Below, one piece after another: positions 42,665 through 54,000 of a DNA stretch of 64,000 nucleotides. The stretch is from Budorcas taxicolor (lineage: Eukaryota > Chordata > Mammalia > Artiodactyla > Bovidae): the NCBI RefSeq assembly GCF_023091745.1, contig NC_068926.1, positions 70,058,001 to 70,122,000 on the forward strand, written 5' to 3'. A program made the translations under genes and the position numbers. Numbering within the stretch: the stretch's first letter is position 1; every line of letters begins with the position of its first letter. Below the pieces are notes generated by a model that saw nothing but the letters and a program-made list of their open reading frames with translations, ran no database searches and was not told the DNA's origin.

Positions 42665-44340
42665 TGTACTTTCCCATTTCCCCCTACTTCTCACTGACTA
42701 TTACTGTTTCAAAGTACTGGTTGCTCAACTGCTTCCTTAGGGGCAGAGGCAATGTTCTTTCCTACCTGACCCCTCAACTTCCACAAGATTCTCTCTAGCC
42801 CTCTGCTGTTCTACTTTGAGGAGGCTTTGCACATCCTTCCAGCTTTGATTGCTTCTAAGCTTCTCATGCCTGCTAGACTCCCCAGAGTTGCTCCCTGTAA
42901 GATGGCTTATTAGCTGAGACATCATGTCATGTTCTCCTTTTACTCCATAGCTGGCTCTTAGTTTCTGAAGACTGTATTCACTTCCTTTTTTGCCTCTACT
43001 CCCATTCACCAAAATAGCTTTAAGATCTATGCATTTAGCTTCTGCTGTGCTATTCTTAGCAACATTCCTTTATTTTCTTCTGACTCCATCTCACCAGCTA
43101 CTGGCTTTGCCCTTTGCTTGGTGCCTACATTTGTTCATGTCTGTCGTATTAGCTTCTAGCCTAAAAAGGAATTCCTCACTAGCAGCTTCAAACCAACCCT
43201 CCCCACTTTACACCCTGTACTGTTGGTTCAATATGAAAGGAAAGGAGGTGAAAGGACACACAGGATGGAGTTGGATCCACTTTTCTGTTCTGCCCCTGTT
43301 GCTTGAGACTGTTTTCCAGATTCTTTGTTTATGAAACAAGGCATTTGTGAGAATTCTAAACAGGGCTTATTTCTGAAGTTGATTCACTCAGATCCCAGTG
43401 CAGGGAGGGAGGGCTGAAGTTGAAGTACTCAAGTTGAAGTACTATGAAGAGACAGACCTCATGCTCAATCCACAAAGCCAGGTTTTGTTGAAAAGCGACC
43501 TGCTATTTGTTCTTGGAAGCACAGGGCAGGGTGGGCAGCTCCAGGTTAATAGGCTGCACCCCGAACCCTTAGGCTGTTTTTTTAACATTTTAGTCAAAAT
43601 CCAGTCATCTTGCTAACTTCACTTGTGAATCAGAATGGTCTCATTGTTTGAGCCTCTACTATGAAGTCAAACTAGAGTTGAGGGCCCTAAATGGGAAGAG
43701 CTGAGAGACTGGCTGAGCTCAGTCGAGGAGCTTGAGGTCTGCCACCTCGGATTGGGAGGAATGAAGCCTTCAGTCAGGAAAGGGGGCTCCAGGCTGTAGT
43801 TACGTGCGTAGAATCCTCTTCCCCAGTGTTGCGTATGCAGCTACAGTCCACAGAATATCGGAGCGGAGGAGTAAGAACACAGAAGAAGTTAACACAGGCA
43901 CCAGAGTCTTGAGGGAAGTTCTATACGGAAACAATTCTGGAATGAATCGGAATTCTAAGGCTCCATTTTTCCCTATTGGGGACTCTGACTTGGAGAACAG
44001 GAAGCCATCCGTTGACTTTTGCCCCAGTAAACGTGACAAATGACCATATACCTGATGACCCAATAAATTATTTTCTTTAGTTGGGTTTAATTTTAGAAAT
44101 TACACATTATCATCTGATATTAGCCACAAGACTACCTATAGGGTCAGCTCAGTCTAAACTTACCCATTGGGGTCATTAAGGCTCAAGAAAGAGGGCCATG
44201 GCTTCCTCCTCCCAAGCAGAGTTCAGGTCCATGAGTCTTACAGAAAAAACTCTAGGTAATTTCCCTCAAGAACCTACTGAAGAGGAAGGGATTCAGGAAG
44301 AAATAAACACAACAGTGCCATTCACTTCATTCACACACTT

Positions 44341-44838
44341 AGCATATGCAACTTTAATCAACCGAAAGAAAAAGCCCGAACTGTACAAGTGAAAAAAAAA
44401 TCCAAAATGTTGACACAGGCTTACCTAATACCAGCTACTTTTATGTACAGCTGTATAATTTCAAAAAAGCTATCCTATATGTATGTACAAAAGTTGTTTA
44501 TACACAGGTCTGTACATAAGGGTCTATACATTTATTTCCTCAGAACCCTTAAGGTGCCACCTTTTGGTGAAGACACCAACACTTCATTCACATATCTTAC
44601 AAAAAAAGACTTTCTAGGACTGACAATACTGCATCCTGGATTCAAACCATGTAGACTCCACTGACTGGTTAAGTTCCTTCCATCATGACGCAGACCACAC
44701 CAGATGCCTGGGTGCCCCTAAACAGCTTCACACAAGAGTGCTACAAAGTAAAAGCTGTAAACCCACGTGAGATGAGGAAGCAGAGTCCTGACCCGGGTGC
44801 CGCCACAGGTCCAGGCTTGGCGAGCGAGCCTGCCCTGC
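44341..44838 (-). other. EIF4ENIF1: EIF4ENIF1 3' UTR with two candidate poly(A) signals
   Basis: In gene direction, AATAAA lies at 44536-44531 (about 300 nt after the stop). ATTAAA lies at 44358-44353 (about 480 nt), followed by GT-rich AAGTGTGTGAATG and CTGTTGTGTTTATTT. Two UGUACAUA (Pumilio-type) sites lie between the two signals, so only the longer form would carry them. Confidence 0.6.
44452..44489 (-). promoter_or_regulatory. Two Pumilio-type response elements
   Basis: TATGTACA on the plus strand at 44452-44459 and 44482-44489 reads TGTACATA in the mRNA, matching the UGUANAUA consensus. The spacing is 22 nt. Confidence 0.5.
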
Positions 44839-45080
44839 TCACTGTCGGTACTCCAGTTCATCTACACTGATGACTTTGGTGGGCATGGAGGGCAGGGGCT
44901 GCTGCAGCACGTCTGAGCCAAACCATTTGGCGAGGCCCACAGGGGAGCTGCTCCTCTGGCTGGGGCGGTGCTCGAGCTGGGGGTGCACATGCGGCAGGCC
45001 TGACCGGCTGGGCACATTCTGAGGAGTCGTCTGAACGCTGACAGCAGCTGCCTGGGAACCAGAGCCTGGAGGATGAAGAA
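44839..45080 (-). CDS. EIF4ENIF1: EIF4ENIF1 last coding exon
   Basis: Encodes VLHPPGSGSQAAAVS to VISVDELEYRQ, then TGA (44841-44839). It includes SPVGLAKWFGSDVLQQPLP, the conserved C-terminal end used for PATL1 contact in the human protein. Acceptor CCACAG. Confidence 0.97.
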
Positions 45081-48000
45081 CTGTGGAGATATGAAGGAAG
45101 GTTCTCATTCAGAGCACAAGGAGGGGAAGTAGTTCTCCACTAGGCCGTGCTTCACTGTGCACGAAACTACGAACAGTTCTTAACAAGGTGATTGATTCTA
45201 GGCTTCTTTTGGAAACTCCTTTCCAAAGTGCCAGAACAGTACCTTGGAAGGCTGAGGTATTCATTTGTATTGACAGTCCATCCTAGACGACACACCCCCT
45301 ACTCCCCATGACAAGCAGAAGCAACAACACAAGCCAGGGAGAGTATCTACTCTCGGCACTCCCTATGCTGAACCCGTCAGAAGGATTCTCAGCTTCCTCT
45401 CCAAAGAGGCAAACATACCCCACCCCCCCCCAAAAAAAAGCCAGGGTGCACCTGGCTTTCCAGCTGTCTTCACAGGAATTCCCAATCCAGTCTTGCTAGG
45501 ATATATTAGTAAACAGTGTCATTTTATCCCCTTCACTGGAAATTGGTTCAGAACCTCCTAACCCTTAGCTCACCTGGTCCTCTCCTGACCTACCTGAGCG
45601 TTGCAGCTGCTGCTGCACCATTGCCAGATGCAGAGGTGTCCCAGGACGAGGGTTTAGGAGAGGGTGACTAGTGGCAGGCAAAGGGTAAAAGGGTTGACTC
45701 AGGATTGGGCCAGATAGCCCCTGTAAATGGGTCAGGTCCATCCCAGGGGGAAGCACACCTATTGGGCAGAAAGAAGAAACAGAAATAATCTACCTGAAAA
45801 TTTTCAAGCTTGACTATACACTTTTGGTGATCTGAAAGTTCCTTAAGAATGAAGACTGTTCAAGCTAGTTTCCTGATCTTTCAGTGGACTAAGGAATAGA
45901 TCAGATTGGACCCAATGGAATGTCTTTCTAGGGATAAGGCCCTCCAATGGTACAGCACTTCATCAGTTCTAGCAACTCATGCCAAGTTAGAAACTCACCA
46001 GCTTGGAGCAAACTTGGAAGATGCTGTGGATGTACTCCCTGGGCCAGCATCCTTTGGACCAACCCCGGGTGAAGCTGGTGAGCAGGCCGAACGATGGGGA
46101 CGTGGGGGACCAGGGGAACTTGGTGGACAGGGCGGAGAAAAGGTGTTCCTGGAACGGGGGATGCCAGGGTGGGTGTCTTCCTCCCTGTTGCTTTAGGTCG
46201 ATAATCTTGTTCTTTGGTGTAACGGTTGGTCTGGGACAGTGGGGTGGAACAGGAAAGCCGCTGCATGGTTGACAATTTGGGATTTGTGGTGGGAGAAGAG
46301 TCCCGAGCAGCAGTGGGCAGAGAGCTGGATGACAGGAGGTTCTCTGCAAGGATCCAGACAGAATATTTTGGTATTCACAAACTTTTTTTGTCCTCCCGAT
46401 GAACCAGTAACTCATTTATTAGAAAGCTCACAATTGGGATTAACATGCTTTTCAGCCTAAGGGGAAAAGTGAGTAAAATTATGCAAATTCATCACAACAG
46501 AATGCCTAAAGAACAATTATTGTCTGGTGAGGAACCTGAACTGCCTTTTAATAGGACCAACCGGATTTCCTTTTTTTCCCCAGAAGCTTTCTCACAGGCA
46601 GAAAGCTCTTAGACCAATACCGAGACCTAAGTAAACCTCACTTATTAGAGTCTGTTTCACTGTGTCTTTAACAATCTGAACTATGCAACCCCTAAAAACC
46701 TCTTACATTTTCCACGTATTTCTGAAAGCCTCACACACCTCCTATATGCGTCACCCACTGCATAGTTCTTACTGGGTAATTAGTCTCCAGACTGGAGAGA
46801 ACCTTTCAGAAATAAAACTGGTTGAACTTTAATAAATTTGCCAAATAAATGTACTCATAATTCAAGCCTAAATAAGGATCCTGAATGCTTGTTCTTCCTA
46901 ATGCCAGCACTCAAGGCACTATTAGACTGGTCAGAATTTCAAGTGGCTAAGTGCCTGTGAGCTGGTCCACGCCTCCTGTTAGACCCAGAACTGAGGTCTG
47001 GAGCAGCAGGGGCCTTGCCCAAGGCTTTGCACGCTGGTGCTCTGTCACACACGTTGCTGGTGCTCCAGCCTCAACAGCTCTCAAGTACCTTCACTGGGCT
47101 TCTGAGCGTCCTCTTTACTGTCACCAAGAGCTGCTTTTCCAGAGGCTGGCTCCTCCTTGCTTTTCTCTTTGCTCTCATACATCTTACGAATCACTGAGGT
47201 AGGAGTGAAGGAAGGAGAAAGCTGTAGAGGAAAACAGTATTCACACATTCTTTAATTGCCTCTCCCTAATCAAGTGGCCAAACTACTGAAGCTGAAGAGT
47301 TCCCTTTCGGCAGCACGTGGCGGAAGCCAACTCCAACATTCTGGCCTCTAGCTGCTGGCAGAAAGCATCAGGATGGGCCGAACAGGCAGCGTCATCCCTT
47401 GCGCGCAGTTCACTTTAATCAAAACCAAGATGCAGCTAGCGCACAGCTAGCTAAAGCACAGAAAGTTCTACCTGCCTCTGCAGCCTCTGCTCCAGCCATT
47501 CCACAAGCCAGAGTTAGGCTGGGAAGGGGGAAAGACATGGCCAGGAGAAAACCCTGAAATAGCAGGCCCCGCCCCTAAGTTGGGAAAGGACATTTCAGAT
47601 GCAACCACAGAACCTCGATTTCTCTGTACTCTTATGTTTCCTACCCTGACTTGGCTACCAGAAAACCCAAGTAGCTTCCTGACGGTTCCCTCCGCACCAG
47701 CACTCACCATTTGGGGTCATTTGTTCCCACCTCTTTACTGCCAGTTTTTACACTGATGTTTTTACTGTGCATGCAAATTTCTCATTAAACAACCCCGTAT
47801 CCTTGATGACAGGAGACAGGGCATGAATTACGCACAGAAAAGCTCCTAGATCCTGCCTTCAAGGTGCTTGGTGCAAAGACCACTTGGGGTCCTGAAGTAC
47901 AGAATAATAGCCTTTTCCCCTCATCAGCCCTGAATAGGTGATAAAGGTCTGTGAGGTGAGTGAAACCTAAAAAAATAAATAATGCTGGTTCATGAGTCAG

Positions 48001-51000
48001 TTGTAAAGCTTGACTTGTCACTGCAAATAAGCAAACCACTCTGTCCCAGCCTTCACTCTGAGAACTGAATCTAAATTTGTGGACTCGCACCATGTTTTAC
48101 TGGACATCCCATGCTCTAGCTCCCATCACCCATCTTCCTCACCTCCCATCCTTCACGTTCATCCCTCTTCTGCTCCCCACTCCAGTGATCATTCATTGGA
48201 ACATACCACACCACCCTGTATGCCCTGGCCCTGACTCTTCTGTCTGCTGGAACACATTTTCCCCAACATGGGGCTTCACTAGAACTTAGAATCCTGAGAG
48301 ACTACATCCTGAAAGGGGAGGCCTTAATCAACAGGCAGGTGTAAACATCTATTAAATCACTGACTCCTGTGGAAGGCGCTCAAGGACAATTTGGGGTACC
48401 TAGTAACACAGGAGCAACCAAGCAGGGAGAAGCCTAGGAGTCAATCATAAGGGCAGAGGCCACTGACCATGCTTGTGATGGAGGCGGCTGGGGCAGGGGA
48501 AGAGGAATTCCCTCGGTGCGCGGGTGCTGGTGACTTGGTCACTCGCTGTTGCCTGTGAACAAAAACCAGTTATCTGTGTGAGTCCCTAGCTGCTCAAACT
48601 TCAAGTTTAAACTGCATAAAACTCAAGGCCAGCCCAGGAAACATCCCATTTCCTTTCTTCAATTTCCCAAGCATTTAATAACGTGCAAAACTATATGCCA
48701 AGTTCTGAGGAGAGACAAAAGCTTACTGACACATAGTCCTGGGTGTTGTAAGAGCTGTCATCTAATGAGGGAGATACTAGTCTAGGGCAAACATGGCACA
48801 TGAAGGGTACCAGCAGAGTATGATGGGAAAACCAGGGGTAGAGGGAACAGGTAAGGGATGTGGGAAGGTCTTGGGAGTGTAGGGTTATCCAGGGCAGGTG
48901 TGTAGCTTGTTGCTGACTATGCCAGGGAGGCAGGCTGGAGAGGGCCTGCATTCTGTAGGGTAGGGAGCAACACCGAGTACCACAGTCCCTGGCGCAGAAC
49001 TGAGGCTCCGAGAGACACCAGTTCAAGTCAGACAGGCCACCAAGACTGAGCTACTTTAAGGACCCAGTCACCCGGAGCATTCCCTGCCACTCTGGGTCTG
49101 CACACAGGGCTGGCCCTCGGCCTCCCAAATAAAGTTTAAAAGAGCAGACTTCCTTCTCTTCCCCAGACTTTCTACTTATTCTCTCTTGGAAGAAAACAGC
49201 AAAGAGTTGATGACCACATAGGCTGAGAGAAGAATGAATTACATGAGCTCACTGGCTAATCAAAGCTTCACTGCATTTCAGTCATGTCAGACCGTGTACT
49301 GCAAAGGCCAAAGCCTCAGGACAGTCAATGATTCTGAAGTTCACTGACTCATAAGCAAAAGGGAACCCTAAACTCCTGGCTGCCTTCCAGTCTGTATCAG
49401 GTAAGCCCCAGTGCTGCCACACTGAGACCAAGTAAGACAGTGAGGGGAGAGAGTATTCTGAGTGACTAAGAGGTAAAAAAAGCAGACAAGGAGAAACTGT
49501 GTCTGTTGGGGGCCATGACTGCACAGAGCGTACAGGCAGGGAGGGCCTGCCATCTGACCCAAAAATCGGCACTGTCTTGGACCTACCTGCTAGTTTCAAG
49601 TAAGTCACATTTGAAACCCTAAGTTTCTGTACCTGTCAAACGCAGTTCTTTACCCCATCTACCTCACAGAGTTGTTGCCAAGAGCAAATTAAGTTGTGGC
49701 TATCTCAAGTGCTTCTTGACTATGCCAAAGCCTTTGACTGTGTGGATCACACTAAACTGTGGAAAATTCTGAAAGAGGTGGGAATACCAGACCACCTGAC
49801 CTGCCTCTTGAGAAATCTGTATGCAGGTCAGGAAGCAACAGTTAGAACTGGACATGGAACAACAGACTGGTTCCAAATCGGAAAAGGAGTATGTCAAGGC
49901 TGTATATCATCACCCTACTTATTTAACTTCTATGCAGAGTACATCATGAGAAACGCTGGGCTGGAAGAAACACAAGTGGAATCAAGATTGCCGGGAGAAA
50001 TATCAATAACCTCAGACATGCAGATGACACCACCCTTATGGCAGAAAGTGAAGAGGAACTAAAAAGCCTCTTGATGAAAGTCAAAGAGGAGAGTGAAAAA
50101 GTTGGCTTAAGGCTCAACATTCAGAAAACGAAGGTCATGGCATCCGGCCCCATCACTTCATGGGAAATAAGACAGGGAAACAGTGGAAACAGTGTCAGAT
50201 TTTATTTTTTTGGGCTCCAAAATCACTGCAGATGGTGACTGCAGCCATGAAATTAAAAGACGCTTACTCCTTGGAAGAAAAGTTAGGACCAACCTAGACA
50301 GCATGTTAAAAAGCAGAGACATTACTTTGCCGACTAAGGTCCGTCTAGTCAAGGCTATGGTTTTTCCTGTGGTCATGTATGGATGTGAGAGTTGGACTGT
50401 GAAGGAAGCTGAGCGCCAAAGAATTGACGCATTTTAACTGTGGTGTTGGAGAAGACTCTTGAGAGTCCCTTGGACTGCAAGGAGATCCAACCAGTCCATT
50501 CTGAAGGAGATCAGCCCTGGGATTTCTTTGGAAGGAATGATGCTAAAGCTGAAACTCCAGTACTTTGGCCACCTCATGCAAAGAGTTGACTCATTGGAAA
50601 AGACTCTGATGCTGGGAGGGATTGGGGGCAGGAGGAGAAGGGGACGACAGAGGATGAGATGGCTGGATGGCATCACGGACTCGATGAACCTGAGTCTGAG
50701 TGAACTCCGGGAGATGGTGATGGACAGGGAGGCCTGGTGTGCTGCGATTCATGGGGTCGCAAAGAGTCGGACACGACTGAGCGACTGAACTGAACTGAAA
50801 GTGCTTTGAAGGTCAACAAATTGCTATGCTGTAGACAGAAGTTCAGTGAAGGGGCTCAGCAGAGCAGCCTTGAGCTCTCTGTACAGACTGGAGGGCTCTT
50901 ACTAGAGGGCGGGCACATTTATGCAAGAGGACAGAGAGCTTACTAGTTCCAGTGCTTTCTGAAAGTGTCAACATATGACCAGATGAAGTAAGACACTGAG

Positions 51001-54000
51001 ACAGCATTTTTAATAATCACATCAAAACAAATAAGTTTCAAGTACCAAATACTATATGGGGTAGGAGTACTGTGTTTAAGGATGCCCACTTTGGTGATAA
51101 AACTAAAAATATGAAGGTGGTGACTACTTTTCTTTTAGAGACTGAACAATGGTCACTTCTGGAGAAAGGGGTATTGGGACAAGGCACAGGGAGGGCTTCT
51201 GGGGAGCTGACAAGGGAGTCTGCCTTACAATAAGCTATACATTTGCTTCATAAGTTTTCTGCCTGTTTTATTTTACAATAAAAAAAAAAAGGACAATACT
51301 GCTACTCTTTCTTCCCCAACTTATGGTTCATTTCATTTCACTGCCTGTTGAAACTGGTGGAGAGGATGGGAGGAGAGTGAAGTCAGGGACTATTTGATCA
51401 ACAAACCTGACTTAAGGGACAGTTTGATACTCAACAAGGAGCCTGAGGGTGGGGAAGCGAGGTGGAGTTTTAGTTTCCATCATTTCATAAGTATAACTTC
51501 AAATAAGTATCTATGCCAGCTACATATGTAAAAACGAATCCTTTAAATGAAGAGTATAAATAAAATTATACAGGATGCAAAGCCTATGCCCCTGCAACAG
51601 AATTCAACTATATAATTTCCTCTACTGAACACTCGGTAGGTAAGACTTGTCACCATATGTTGTACAGTGTATCAGTGTGTACAACAGAAATGATACTGTG
51701 GATAACTAATTTACAAATCTCAAGGGTAAGATTAGAAATTTACCTGTTTCTGAATCCATCTCTGGTTCTGTCCACCTGCGGTTTGCCAAAACCAGGCTGG
51801 TAGAAGTTCGCTGCCTGCGCTGCGAGGTCATGTGGCACGGCCAGCCCCTCCAAAGCTGCCTGTTGCAATTCTAGCTGGCTCATCTGCTGGAGAGATGTGG
51901 CAGAGGGGAGTCAGCAGAAGAACGACAGCCAGTACACCTTCTACAAAGGTCTCTCTTTGATCTTTCAGAAGAGGTATGTTTTAAGCAGCAGCTAAGAGAA
52001 ACTAAGATGCTGCAAACCTGCCTAAACTGGATGTTGGTGATTTATGACTTTATATAATGGCCAGTTTTCTAGCCTTCACTGAGCCTGAGTTACAGTTCAA
52101 AACCACTTCCAGCATTACAGCCATTTAATTCTGTATTTCCACAAGGGTGGAAAGCAAACAAGTTTGAGAAACAAGCTTGAGAAAAAGTTCAGCCAGACCT
52201 GGGCTGTGACTGGGCTCATGGGCTTGCGCATGCCTTGGAATGGATCTCCGAGAAGCTGCTGTGGTCCTGACGTGAAACCTGTTGGGAAGGTTACAGATTC
52301 AGTACGTGCCAAGATAGCACCTGTCCCTCAGAGGCATTATCTCCACTGCGTGGTGCTCCTCGCTGAGCACCATCTCTTTCGTGAAGGACTGATTTCCTGG
52401 GCTGATGATGTCACTCTTCTTCCGTGCCCCTACAGTGGGGACCTCACGGACCTCTCTCCGAGCACTTAATGATTCAAGCTGCTGGTGTACCCATCCCCCA
52501 CTAAGCTGTCTCTTCAGAGCCGAGACCTCTGTCTGGGAGGGAAGAGCTTTTCTAGCCAGTGATCTGGCTCTCTGTAACCACACCAGCTAGTACCAAAGCA
52601 GACACCAGTGTTCTGAGACTCACACTATTTCCATTAGATCTCCCTAACTGTGGAAAGGTAACAAACACTCTCTCTCACAATATAACCAGCAGGGGTCAGA
52701 ACAGCCAGCAGCCTAGAGTGGCCGAGGGTACAGGAACACAGATCCTGCACACTCTTGCTAACACAGCTTTCTGGAAGTGCTCCTCCCATTCATGCTCTGA
52801 ATCAGCCGTAACACCTCCCAGTTGGTTGTGTATAGCTTCATCAGGTTGGCAGAGAGCCACTAGTCTGACTTCTCCATGAAGGAAAAACCTAAGGAGCCGA
52901 AATAATTTTTTTCTGTTGAATTTCCCAAATAAGGAAGATGACTAAAGAGCTGGATCCAATTTAGTTCTCCAGAGAAAAAATACAAAACTGTAACATAAAC
53001 CTATTTATCCAGAAGGGCAGCTGGATAATTACCTTCCACTTGTGTCCTTACCACTCCCTGAAAAAAGCATAACAAATCAGCACGTTTCTTTTTAAACTCT
53101 TCAAGGGTACCAACGAAAGAGACTTTGCCAGTTTTAGGAGATGGGTATACCCGAGGGGAAGAAGGGAAATGACAGATGGACACCTATGCACAAAAGCATT
53201 TACCAATCGGTGATGGTATTCTGGGACGAAGGTAGTCTGCTGAGGCCGCTCTCGTCTGAAACACCTGTGACAACGGAGGAGAGGGTGCTCTCTGGCCCAG
53301 TAATGATGTCGTAGGCTCCAAGCTCCCCATAAGGCCACTCAGGAGATTGGAAGAAGCAGGTCTCTGAACAGGTGGGCCCAGAAGTTCCTAAAGGCAGAAA
53401 AGTCAAATCCTGTGAGCAAACCTAGTTCTTCCTCCTACTCAGAGGCTGTGGATTATGAATTTGGAAGCCAATGATGAATCTCCCTCCTGCTTCACTGAAG
53501 GGCTTGGCACATGTACATGCAACGAATTTCTCTGAACGTTCAGGTACCAACATTTCCTTCAAGTTAGTGCTACAAATATAGGTTAGATACTTTAAATTTC
53601 CATAGAAATTGCAAACCTGCAAACGGGAAACCAAGGCTTTACTCGATCATCTTTTTTAGCCACCAACCCACCCCACATTTATAGCTACAGAGAGCTATGT
53701 CAGGCAGCAAAACTGTATCCTTCGTTGCTAGGCAACACGGATCAGTCTCTACGGCCCAAAGCTGGCCCACTACACAAAACCAGTTTGGAGGACTACTGTT
53801 CAGGACTCCAAGGCCTTGGTATAAGATTGTGAAGTACCTGCAAGATGTTCTTAGGGACAGGCTGGCCTGGAATCTCAGCAGGGGACATCAAATGGCTTTC
53901 AAGGGTTCGCTAAAAAAGTCAAAGGAAAACTGGTTTTAACCTTCTCACATACTTAGCTTATAGATTAATTGGGGACCACAAGAAAACACTGAAAACTCCC

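Larger units (their letters stand above)
40831..44340. other. Tail-to-tail intergenic gap between DRG1 and EIF4ENIF1
   Basis: No exon was recognised. It contains an antisense BovB 3' fragment and an antisense CHR-type SINE (own entries) and otherwise unique-looking sequence. A plus-strand AATAAA at 44062-44067 could serve only a very long DRG1 read-through transcript. Confidence 0.55.
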
